DNA from: Liolophura sinensis
Lineage: Eukaryota; Mollusca; Polyplacophora; Chitonida; Chitonidae
Direction of reading: 5' to 3'
Length of the DNA: 64,000 nucleotides
NCBI RefSeq assembly: GCF_032854445.1
Contig: NC_088306.1
Coordinates: 5,967,145-6,031,144, forward strand
Shown here: in pieces, positions 13,290-24,027 of the stretch
Numbering within the stretch: the stretch's first letter is position 1
Layout of the letters: every line of letters begins with the position of its first letter
Notes under the pieces: generated by a model
Databases searched by the model: none
Told to the model about the DNA's origin: nothing
What the model saw: only the letters and a program-made list of their open reading frames with translations
Translations under genes and position numbers: made by a program

Positions 13290-13452
13290 CAGGTACTCTC
13301 ACTTTTACGTTGGCAACCTGCGGATGGTCGTGGATTTCCGCCTGGAGTCTTCTGGGTTTCCTCCCACCATATGAATGCTGGCCGCCGTCGTATAAGTAAA
13401 GTATTCTTGAGTACGGCGTAAAATACCAATCAAATAAATAAGTAAATAAATT
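13290..13452 (+). mobile_element. SINE, 5' truncated
   Basis: Starts inside the body (GGCAACCTGCGGATGGTCGT) and continues through GCTGGCCGCCGTCGTATAAG to GAGTACGGCGTAAAATACC and an AAATAAAT tail. Confidence 0.88.
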
Positions 13453-14330
13453 TTCTACATTGTTTCCACTTTCATGCAAATAGTTGTACTCTTGTACCTC
13501 ATAAATTTGCTCTCTCGTGGTATAGACATGCAGATATACCTGTACTGTCTAATTTACAATGTTTGACTGGTATAAATAAAATGGGTATACATGCATGTGT
13601 AGATTGTCCCTCTACCATTTTGCTGCACTTGTGTGCTCATGTTTGACTTACGGCTGTTTAAGTTTCTTGTCTTTCACCTATTATTGGTTTAAGCGACATC
13701 TTTCGCTATACTCTCTGTACTACATCGTTACATGTAGAGTGCCCCTCTTCCATTTTGGTGCACTTTCCTGCATCACAAGTTTGCATTCTCGTGCATATTT
13801 AGGACTTACAGCTGAGATTTCTTCTTTATCTACTGTTCTTTGTGTTCGTTGAATATTGTTACAGGGTACAGGGTAAAGTATACTTTTTGACATGTTTTAC
13901 ATATAATACAGAAAATGTAGGCCTACTCCCGTGGTATTACAGGCCAGATATGTGTATTGTACTGAGTTTTGGTGCAGTGGCAAATTTGTGATGTAACTAA
14001 TTTAGTTAAATATCGATTTTTTGTAATAATGCTGTGGATGTTCAACTTAGAGTAATTATTTTACATTATATTGCCAATAAACCTGTAAAACGACACCATT
14101 TTTAATGTAGTATGCTTGACTATATTTACACTTTATTATATCACATATTTCTCTGTTTCAACAGTGATGTGTTTATTAATAGTTGCTTTCTGACTATTGC
14201 GAATTGCTCTATGTTTTATTTTATTTTTAATAAACAGACTCAAGCTTTTATTGTATTTTATTTTTAATATGAGTACTCAGTGTTGTTTATGTTTTTCCAA
14301 GGGTGGATAAGTCGCTACAACCTTCCAAAG
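13453..14330. other. No gene recognised
   Basis: T-rich unique sequence with diverged internal repetition (CCATTTTGCTGCACTT near 13615, CCATTTTGGTGCACTT near 13750). AATAAA occurs at 14077 and 14228, but no transcript end can be assigned to it. Confidence 0.4.
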
Positions 14331-14506
14331 AGCCTTACCCCGTGCCTTCTCTACATAACCTTACACCATGACTTCTCCGCATAGCCTTATACCATGCCTT
14401 GCACTCTCGCTGCTCCACAGAGCCTCTCACACTGGCTTCTCTACAGAGCCTCTCACACTGGCTTCTCCCACCTGAAACCCTGGCTTCTCCACGGAGCCCT
14501 ACACAC
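14331..14506. repeat. Short ~28-bp repeat
   Basis: Four to six diverged copies of a unit like GAGCCTCTCACACTGGCTTC are seen before a SINE. Confidence 0.6.
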
Positions 14507-14655
14507 TGACCACCATGCGTAGATTGCTGACAGACCTTCCCTCGCACGACCAGAGAGGAAGCCAGCATGAGCTGGACATGAACAGAGATCACATTAGTAA
14601 TAAGCTGATGAGCCAGTGTGCTGCTCTAGCACGCTAACCACTAAGCCACGGATGG
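14507..14655 (-). mobile_element. SINE 5' half
   Basis: Reverse strand: the head ends at CTAACCACTAAGCCACGG, and the body covers CCAGCATGAGCTGGACATGA and TTGCTGACAGACCTTCCC. The 3' part is missing. Confidence 0.75.
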
Positions 14656-15199
14656 CCAAACTTTTCCTAGTCAGAGTGTACGTGGTGTTTGGCACCAGAA
14701 GGCTGAGGCCAGTTGTACAAAAGTGTACCAAGACTTAGGCCCTGTATTGTTTGGTCAGGCTGGTGGGTAGAGGAAACTTTCGTTCGCCAGTTACTTGAAA
14801 AACTTAATGACTAAGCCACAATCGAACAAGCTGGATTTGAACCATTGATCTCATTATTGAATGGGACGATTTAAGAACGTGACCGAATCTATGCGTCGGA
14901 AGAGACAATCGTACACCAGGCCGTGAACCAAAAGAGAACCTTGGGGTCAGAAATCACATGGCCAATCGTTCGACACAAACCACCAAAGAACTAAGAATGT
15001 AAATAAAGTACGAAATTAGGACCGAATCATGGCGGTAGGCGTAGTCAACAGTTTTCAAAGATGTTGGAAAGACGCAATTAATGTTCTAGGCGAACGAGTG
15101 AAATCAGTATTCAAATCTGTGTGTATTAAGTTGTAGATTATCAAAATGCTGTATGCATCGCAGTTGCAAGATTGACGCGTTAGTCTGCGTACACTGACT
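14656..15199. other. No gene recognised
   Basis: Unique sequence; no exon or repeat that I can support. Confidence 0.4.
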
Positions 15200-16470
15200 G
15201 TTGGATTGAGGAAGATTTGAATAGGCCATAGTCAGCTCAGAATACACTGGTTAGGGAGTTAATACATGTAAATAATTGTATACGCCATAGTTTGTCCGAG
15301 TGCACTTAATGTGAGAAACATTTGGATATAGGCCATAGTTTGTCGGTATGAGTAGTAGGTTGATAAATACTTTGATAGGCCGAGCACACTATTAGGCTTA
15401 GAAATATTTAGATAGGCCATAGTTACATGTAGTCGGAATACGCTGACTATTAGGTGGATAAGCATTTGGATGTGCCAATGTTAGTCCGAGTACACTTAGT
15501 GTGAGAAACATTTGGATATAGGCCATAGTTTGTCGGTATAAGTAGTAGGTTGATAAATACTTTGATAGGTCGAGCACACTATTAGGCTGAGAAATATTTA
15601 GATAGGCCATAGTTACATGTAGTCCGAATACGCTGACTATTAGGTGGATAAGCATTTGGACTTGCCAATGTTAGTCCGAATACACTTAGTGTGAGAAACA
15701 TTTGGATATAGGCCATAGTTTGTTGGTATGAGTAGTAGGTTGATAAATATTTGGATAGGCCATAGTTAGTCCGAGCACACTATTAGGTTGAGAAATATTT
15801 AAATAGGCCATTGCTACATGTAGTCCGAATACGCTGACTATTAGGTGGATAAGCATTTGGATGTGCCAATGTCAGTCCGAGTACACTTAGTGTGAGAAAC
15901 ATTTGGATATAGGCCATAGTTTGTCGGTATGAGTAGTAGGTTGATAAATATTTGACAGGCCATAGTTAGTCCGAGCACACTATTAGGTTGAGAAATATTT
16001 AAATAGGCCATAGTTACATGTAGTCCGAATACGCTGACTATTAGGTTGATAAGCATTTGGATAGGCCATAGTTAGTCCGTGTGCACTGGCTATTAGATTG
16101 AGAAGCATTTGGATATAGTCAGTCCGAGCGTACTGGCTATTAGATTGAGAAGCATTTGGAATGGCCATAGCTAGTCCGTGCGCACTGGCTATTAGATTGA
16201 GAAGCATTTGGAATGGCCATAGCTAGTCCGTGCGCACTGGCTATTAGATTGAGAAGCATTTGGATATAGTCAGTCCGAGGGTACTGGCTATTAGATTGAG
16301 AAGCATTTGGAATGGCCATAGCTAGTCCATGCGCAATGGCTATTAGATTGAGAAGCATTTGGATAAAGCACAGTTAGTCTGTTCGTACTGGCTATTAAGT
16401 TGAGAAAGATTTAGATAGACCACAGTTAGTCCGTGCGCACTGATTAGTACATGTAGGTTGATAAAAATTA
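15200..16470. repeat. ~50-bp tandem array with 190-bp higher-order repeat
   Basis: The left part (15270-16030) repeats as 190-bp blocks of four related units (GTGAGAAACATTTGGATATA at 15311, 15501 and 15691). The right part (16070-16360) is a simple 52-bp array (TAGATTGAGAAGCATTTGG at 16141 and 16193). Units share AT(A)GGCCATAG(T/C)TAGTCCG. Confidence 0.9.
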
Positions 16471-16489
16471 GGATACGCCATAAGCATTG

Positions 16490-16568
16490 CTGCGCAACTT
16501 CAAGGTTAGAGTCCCCGACATTCTTGAGTACAGCGTAAAATAAAAATCAAAAAAATAAGTAAATAAAG
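16490..16568 (+). mobile_element. SINE 3' end fragment
   Basis: CATTCTTGAGTACAGCGTAAAA and an A/T-rich AAATAAG tail at the edge of the array. Confidence 0.6.
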
Positions 16569-17124
16569 GAATAAGAATTGCAGATGCCTCTTCTTGCTAG
16601 TTAAACCGACGTAGGACCATCTCCCATTCAAAGCGCCACACACAATTTTGTAAAGATAATCCAGTTAAATACTAATTTCTCGCCAAAAAATAATCCTCCA
16701 GGTTACGCCGTCGCCAGTGCATCAAGACAGCCGCCATCTGCCTCGTAGTTTATCCGCGTCAGGTGACAACTTAAATCGTCCAACGTGTGGACTTCAGCAT
16801 TCGTTGTTAACTTTATTTCAGACAATGTATAATTATCATATAATATACAATAATGCATAATATTCAGATAATTCCATTTTGCACCAAAAAAAAAAATCAC
16901 TGTTAGAAAAGAAAAACAACAGTCCGCTCATAGGCACATTCTGTAAATTGATTTCATCGGCTTTCCAGTCCGTTCCACATAGTCCATGCACCAAAAGGGC
17001 TTTTCGGGAAAAATGGATATTTTATTGGATTACCTATAAAAAAAAACTGTGTGTCGATTTGAAGAGGGATGTTACAACGTGGATTTGATTAACTAGAGGT
17101 ACAAGTTCCTGTTTACGTGAAGGA
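16569..17124. other. No gene recognised
   Basis: Unique sequence with an A11 run near 16886 and other A-runs. Confidence 0.4.
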
Positions 17125-17332
17125 CTTATTGTTACGCCAGCGTTTTGATGTGAGGAAACCGGCCATGCAGAGCCCGAGGGAAACCCGCGTCCATCCCCAC
17201 ATTACCGCAGGCTTTCCTAGGCCATCCTGAGCTGGACTTCAACTCATAGCTACCGCACTGGTGAGAGGTTCCATGGGTCATTGAGCCGCGCTGGCACGCT
17301 AAACATCGCGGCCACGGCGACCCCTCTCTTAG
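17125..17332 (-). mobile_element. SINE, old copy
   Basis: Diverged reverse-strand SINE: GAGGAAACCGGCCATGCAG, TGAGCTGGACTTCAACTCA and GGTGAGAGGTTCCATGGGTC, down to the head GCTGGCACGCTAA. Confidence 0.75.
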
Positions 17333-17884
17333 GCCTTAAGGCTGCAGTATAATGGAGCTGTTCTGTTATTGGTAACAAATGTAAATTTTTAGACATTTGT
17401 CCAATTTTTTTGTGAGACAGGCTGAATTTCGGTTTTGAGGACGATCGAGTGAATCGAATGCAAGTCAAAATGACCGCACTCCTCACCTTACGTTATTTGT
17501 CATGATAAGCCTAAACATAAAACAAAAATTTCGCATGATAATGACTTAAGTTTGACAGAGTAAATGACAACACCGTAATTAACATTTCCTCACGGGGTGT
17601 AGGCCTACATGCGCACAACCATACCACAAAGGGGAGACCACTTCGCCCAGCTAAAGCTTAAAACCAATAAAACTCAGTTGTGGTCGTTAGATGTAACTAG
17701 ACTTGGATAATTTTACACACCACACCTGATGTAGATATATCAATATTTGCCTATTTTGCCTATATGTGCGACCGGAATATGAGCTGGAATGTAAGAATCG
17801 GTATCATCAGTAAAACTGATGCCAGGTTTATAAGCTTTGATAATTCCAACAAAACCAAATAATGAAAAAGAAAACTGCGTGCTT
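17333..17884. other. No gene recognised
   Basis: Unique sequence, no supported feature. Confidence 0.4.
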
Positions 17885-17916
17885 TGGGCCTCCGTGGCCT
17901 GGTAGTTAGCGTGCAA
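17885..17916 (+). mobile_element. SINE head fragment
   Basis: GGGCCTCCGTGGCCTGGTAG with TTAGCGTGC matches the tRNA-like head only. Confidence 0.55.
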
Positions 17917-17934
17917 AATTGCAATTTATGTGAA

Positions 17935-18185
17935 CCATATGTCAGAAAATTCTCACGTGTGTTTTATACGTAACATGTACGTACGTGAATGGTGTGTGGT
18001 TCTCGTGTATGTCACGTACGTGATTCGCGCAAGGTTATCATGCGTTCGTTTTTACATACGTGACACGTGTGAAATTAACCACATATATGATACACATGTA
18101 TTTCACATATATAAAACGTATGTTCATTTCTGTGTACGTGGTACACATTTCATACACATTTCATACACATTTCATCACGAGTAAT
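17935..18185. repeat. CACGTG/ACGTAC-rich degenerate repeat block
   Basis: Frequent short palindromic words (CACGTG, ACGTACGT, CACGTACGTG, ACATGT) at irregular spacing, ending with three copies of ATACACATTTC. Possibly an eroded minisatellite; no gene seen. Confidence 0.55.
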
Positions 18186-18790
18186 ACATTTGTAATTCAT
18201 ATATTATACCGAACATGTATATAAATGTAGGCCTATATTTTGATTGAATTTATTATTCACTTATATTATGAAGCTATAAAAAGGTGGATTTACAGTTTTA
18301 TTTTTATTCCATTTTTGCGCTGTATTGTTTTTCTAATGTCGACTTGCACGTACAACTCAAAGACGTGTCAGCTTCATGAAAGCTCCCATTTTAAAAAATG
18401 TGCAGTTTGATTTCGTGAATTTTCTGAACAAGTCGTTGCGTATGATGAAAAGCTCTGGCAGGTTTTACGTTTTGACAGAATGGCCTACATTGAGCACATG
18501 CAGTTAAAACGCTCGTTTGCTGCATGCACTAACGTGAAAAATTAGCCCTGTTCAAGTAATGTATGTATTCGGCGTTTCTTGTGTACTTCAAAGGTCACAA
18601 GACAACCCACAAGTGCAAGTACACAACTAGGGCCTACAAACGGCGAACAATCCGTTTCTCAGTATTTCTACACAGTTCATGTTTTCTGCGCGTTCAACTA
18701 TGAGATTTCACGCGCTGCTGTGAAGTACATCGCTATGAGAACCGTAAGGTCACAAAGCCGCCCCAAGTTCCGATAGTTTGTGGTAAGTAG
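18186..18790. other. No gene recognised
   Basis: Unique sequence without supported exons. Confidence 0.4.
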
Positions 18791-19325
18791 TTGTTGATTG
18801 TTGTGTAGAGGAACTGTAGACGTATATGATTGTTCTGTTGTGGAATTATACTACACACGTATAAGGTTTTTCTCTTTCGGGATTGTACAGATATATAATT
18901 TGCAGTGGAGGGAAATTGTACACGTGTATGTTTGTATGTGGGAGTAATGTATACGCATATATTTGTATGTGGCAGTAATGTATACGTATACGTTTCCATG
19001 TGGGAGTAATGTACACGTATATATTTGTATGTGGGAATAATGTATATGTTTGTACGTGGGAGTAAAGTATATGTATATGTTTGTATTTGGGAGTAATGTA
19101 TACGTATATGATTGATGTGTAGGGAAATTGTACACGTATATGTTTGTATGTAGGAGTTATGTATACATATATGATTGATGTGTAGGGAAATTGTACACGT
19201 ACATGTTTGTATATGGGAGTAATGTATACATATATGATTGATGTGTAGGGAAATTGTACACGTATATGTTTGTATGTGGGAGTAATGTACACGTATATGA
19301 TTGATGTGTAGGGAAATTGTATACG
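18791..19325. repeat. 63-bp tandem array (two ~31-bp halves)
   Basis: Units contain GTGTAGGGAAATTGTACACG and GTATGTGGGAGTAATGTA; GTGTAGGG occurs at 19117, 19180 and 19243. The left part is less regular, with about 31-bp steps. Minus-strand open frames here are by-products. Confidence 0.9.
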
Positions 19326-21299
19326 TCTTTACGTAAGCCCAGTCTAACTTTTCTTGAGGACAGCTAGTCTTCTACAAACGCGGTGTGCACGTCAGTGCGT
19401 CACATGTGAAAAACCTCGTGAGTAACTTGCCATAGGTCGATGGTTTGTTTCGTTTTATTCGGTTTAACCTGCGTAAATGTCTGCCATCTTATCAGTGAAA
19501 GTTTTTAGCAAGACTTACAACAACAATCACATATAAATATTTATATTTATTTTTATGGACAACCAGGAATGTGTGAAAAAATCGGAATGCTCAATTTAAA
19601 CCCTACTCTTTGAAAAGAACCTCTTGTTTGCGGCGCGCCAAAGCGAAACATGGATTCGAATTCTGTTATGCGTGTATCTGTGGAAAATCTATTCCACCAA
19701 AGAGCGGATATATAGGCCTAAGCGTAAAATGCCCATCTGATCTCAGCAAGTAGATTTTGCCTTTAACTCTCTATAGGAAAATCCCCCGCCAGAGGTCGCC
19801 CGTGGAAAGGAGGTCGTTTCTGGGAGCGAGCTCTTGTTCTGAATTCTGATGTTGACATTGACCACGATCGATCGAGGAACTAAAACCAAAAAAGCTGCAC
19901 GGACCGAACATATACGTCGTCTAAACAGATTCAGTAAATGTCTTACGCTCAGCTCGCCTGAGAGCTCTGGCGAGTGGCGTACGTGTTGTCCTCACGGTGA
20001 ATGGCCGTTGAATAGCGTGGTGCTTCCAGACTGATCTGTGTGTATGCGACAGAAGGAATGAGCACTACCCACGGGGCTACAGACACCCAGCCAATGGCGC
20101 AGCCACGGGGGAGTCTAAGCACGACACCATGACTTACAACAGTCAAATCCTCACGTCTTGAACAGTTTAAAGAAGAGTCCGTTACGGGTAAGTGTCCCTA
20201 TCGCATGCATTGCGTGGTGTTTGCACGCAGTGAGTCTAGACGGCATTGGTGTAGATAACACGATAGTGTATATGCTGTGAATTAAAAGCTATGCTCGTCT
20301 GCCTCTGAAAGGAATATGAATGTACATAGATGTGTGGATATAGAGTATTGGACAGCATTCCCAGGCCACCGCCATTTGTGAACGTACATGAATATGGTTA
20401 GGCCTGGCAAGAATTCATATTGATTTTGGCCGATGTTCGCATCAACATGGACACCCTGGCCGCCAGATTCCTCTCCTCCTTTCACCGAATCTGTTCCTCC
20501 TCTCTAAAAGCCCAATAACATTCAGATGTAGAGAAAGAATGGTCCATTCAGACGCGTGCAAACGACGAATTCCGCTATTAGTCTGTGATAATTTACATCC
20601 GTTGAACGTGAAACACAGCACAAACTGTCGACCTCGTCCCATTACTCTAAACTGAAACTCCCATACAGCAATGGGTACTTAATATACGTAGATGATGAAG
20701 ACTAGATAGACGACTTTAACTGACATGAAACAGTCCAGCTAATGAAGGTCATCATTGTAATAAATTACGTACATCATACAGATTGAAAATAGAGCAGCGA
20801 CAACAATGTGATACTGATAGGTGGTTAATGGTCACACGCAACCGAATGAACTCTCATCAATTTACAAGTGCCTCAGCTTGGGTCTTATTCTAAAACTTTA
20901 ACCCTACTACACGTCAAACGGCTGAACCACTGCTGAAGCAGAATTAGGTCAAAAAGTCATGTTAAATGGAATGTATTAGAAGTCACTGGGATTACTCAAA
21001 GTGTGGCGTTGTCATCCCAATTAACGTGCAAAAACAATGCAAAGAGATGAGGCCTCGGGCATACTTAGTTGAACTTGTGCAGTGTATCAACCAAGAAAGA
21101 CAACTCTAGCTGATAAATCATCGCTCATCACGCACTGTTATGATAATCTCTATGAATTATGTTGGGTGGTTTTCATCTTAAGGGTTACAGGATCTCCCTT
21201 AAGCAGTTAACAGTTAACGTAAAAATAACTACTCTGATGTCACACTGTAATCATGACTTCATTTGGACACACTGATATGCTTCCAGCTTTTAGCGTTAG
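19326..21299. other. No gene recognised
   Basis: About 2 kb of unique sequence between two arrays. I find only short frames (the longest about 66 codons) and no convincing splice-linked coding segments. Confidence 0.4.
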
Positions 21300-22980
21300 A
21301 TATCTCACGCGTAGAATGTCTCGTGTAGGCCTATTGGACATGACACCACTAACGGGCTGTATTCCTAAGTGTGGAATGGCTGGTGTTTTGGACATGACAC
21401 CACTGACGGGCTGTATTCCCATGTGTGGAATGTGTGGTGTTTTGGACATGATACCACTGACAGACTGTTCTCCTATGGGTGGAATGGCTAATGTTTTCGA
21501 CATGACACCACTGAAGGGCCGCACTCGCACGTATAGAGAGACTGATGTTTTTGACATGATACCCTGGTCGCGTTTTACATCCATGTGTAGAATGTCTGGT
21601 GTTTTGGACATGATGTCACGACCGGGCTAAACACCCAAGTGTAGAATGTCTTGTGTTTTGGACATGATGTCACGACCGGGCTAAACACCCAGGTGTAGAA
21701 TGCCTGGTGTTTTGTACATGATCCCTCAACCGGGCCATACACTCACGTGTGGAATGTCTGGTATTTTGTACATGATCCCTCAACCGGGCTATACACCCAC
21801 GTGTAGAATGTCTGGTGTTTTGTACATGATCCCTCAACCGGGCTATACACCCACGTGTAGAATGTCTGGTGTTTTGTACATGATCCCTCAACCGGGCTAT
21901 ACACCCACGTGTAGAATGTCTGGTGTTTTGTACATGATCCCTCAACCGGGCTATACACCCACGTGTAGAATGTCTGGTATTTTGTACATGATCCCTCAAC
22001 CGGGCTATACACCCAGGTGTAGGATGTCTGGTATTTTGTACATGATCCCTCAATCGGGCTATACACCCACGTGTAGGATGTCTGGTGTTTTGGACATGAT
22101 TTCACGACCGGGCTAAACACCCAGGTGTAGAATGCCTGGTGTTTTGGACATGATGCCACGACCGGGCTATACACCCAGGTGTAGAATGTCTGGTGTTTTG
22201 TACATGATCCCTCAACCGGGCTATACACCCACGTGTAGAATGTCTGGTATTTTGTACATGATCCCTCAATCGGGCTATACACCCACGTGTAGGATGTCTG
22301 GTGTTTTGTACATGATCCCTCGACCAGGCTATACACCCAGGTGTAGAATGCCTGGTGTTTTGGACATGATGTCACGACCGGGCTAAACACCCAGGTGTAG
22401 AATGCCTGGTGTTTTGTACATGATCCCTCAACCGGGCTATACACCCAGGTGTAGAACGTCTGGTGTCTTGTACATGATCCCTCAACCGGGCTATACACCC
22501 AGGTGTAGAATGTCTGGTGTCTTGTATATGATCCCTCAACCGGGCTATACACCCATGTGTAGAATGTCTGGTGTTTTGGACATGATCCCTCAACCGGGCT
22601 ATACACCCACGTGTAGAATGTCTGGTGTTTTGTACATGATCCCTCAACCGAGCTATACACCCAGGTGTAGAATGTCTGGTGTTTTGTACATGATCCCTCA
22701 ACCGGGCTATACACCCAAGTGTAGGATGTCTGGTGTTTTGTACATGATCCCTCAACCGGGCTATACGCCCACGTGTAGAATGCCTGGTGTTTTGTACATG
22801 ATCTCTCAACCGGGCTATACACCCACGTGTAGAATGTCTGGTGTTGTGTACATGATCCCTCAACCGGGCCATACACTCACGTGTGGAATGTCTGGTGTTT
22901 TGGACATGATCTCTCAACCGGGCTATACACCCATGTGTAGGATGCCTGGTGTTTTGGACTTGATCCCTCAATCAGGCTAT
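21300..22980. repeat. 54-bp tandem array
   Basis: About 31 copies of a unit with GTGTAGAATGTCTGGTGTTT, GTACATGATCCCTCAACCGG and GCTATACACCC (starts at 21781 and 21835). Left-end copies (21300-21620) are more diverged. Because 54 is divisible by three, frames of 120-377 codons are open on both strands; I do not consider them genes. Confidence 0.95.
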
Positions 22981-23462
22981 CACTGTGCCTTAATGTATTA
23001 TTAGACCACACTACTATATCAATATTTTGTGTCAGCCTGCCCTTGGGTTGGCACCGCGATCTGACTGCTAATATCGATCTAATATGAAATATCCGGCTAA
23101 AGCATCGATTACTAAGCTGAGAAAATTCCGAACGGTTGTTCTTTCGGACAACATTCGCCTAATCCATTCTTTCAATCTCAAGCTTGTTATATCATTGTTT
23201 TGGATAACCGTTGCCAGGAAATGCCTATGTAGGCCTATCTGCTGACATTTCACTTAGTAATTTCTAATTCACTTCACGCGGTCTACACTCAGATAGCAAG
23301 GAATCAGGGCTGATTTTGGCTTCCTTCTTACATCTGTAGCTGATAGCTTGTCAAAACTTAGATGTATTACATGTATTTCATTTTAATCAATTCAAACCCA
23401 CAGCCAAATTTTTGCATAATATCTTTCTGTGTGTTTCTACGTAAACGTTAAGAGATAGTAAT
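22981..23462. other. No gene recognised
   Basis: Unique sequence upstream of a SINE. Confidence 0.4.
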
Positions 23463-23474
23463 CCTGGGTTTAAA

Positions 23475-23747
23475 TTATTTATTTATTTATTTATTTGATT
23501 GGTGTTTTACGCCGTACTCAAGAATATTTCACTTATACGACGGCGGCCAGCATTATGGTGAGGGGAAACCGGACAGAGCCCGGGGGAAACCCACGACCAT
23601 CCGTAGGTTGCTGACAGACCTTCCCACGTTCGGCCGGAGGGTAAGCTTGCATGAGATGGACTTGAACTCACAGCGACCGCATTGGTGAGACACTCCTGGA
23701 TCATAACGCTGCGCTAGCACTTTAACCAACTGAGCCACGGAGGCCCT
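23475..23747 (-). mobile_element. tRNA-derived SINE, full length with target-site duplication
   Basis: Runs from an (ATTT)n tail through GATTGGTGTTTTACGCC and CGGCGGCCAGCATTATGGTG to the B-box complement GGACTTGAACTCA and head CAACTGAGCCACGGAGGCC. It is flanked by CCTGGGTTTAAA (23463-23474) and CCTGGGGTTAAAA (23748-23760), a near-identical target-site duplication. It sits about 300 bp upstream of the gene B start codon. Confidence 0.93.
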
Positions 23748-24027
23748 CCTGGGGTTAAAACCTACATATGCACAATACGTGGATTTTTAACTGTGCATGG
23801 TCTTTTACTTGTCCGAATTGCCTTCTCAATATCACATCCTCGTTTTGCAGAAAAAAATGAACATTTTTGCACTATAAACTCGATGACGAGCCAGCGTATT
23901 GGTTCTCTTACCATTTGGAATTGATATTTAAATTAGAACGATCCCAAAATTAAAGAGTCTGTGGTCAATAAGTACATGGATATGTTTTGTCTATTTAGAT
24001 TCCTAAAACTGTGATCCTGTCCTCAAC

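Noticed and set aside
14795-14870. Second tRNA-like element (GGATTTGAACC complement of a B box)
   Set aside because: On the strand where the B box reads correctly, the A-box-like word lies downstream of it, the wrong order for a tRNA or SINE head.
21253-23004. Frames of 120-377 codons in the 54-bp array
   Set aside because: Same cause: a period of 54 with stop-free units on both strands; no splice context.
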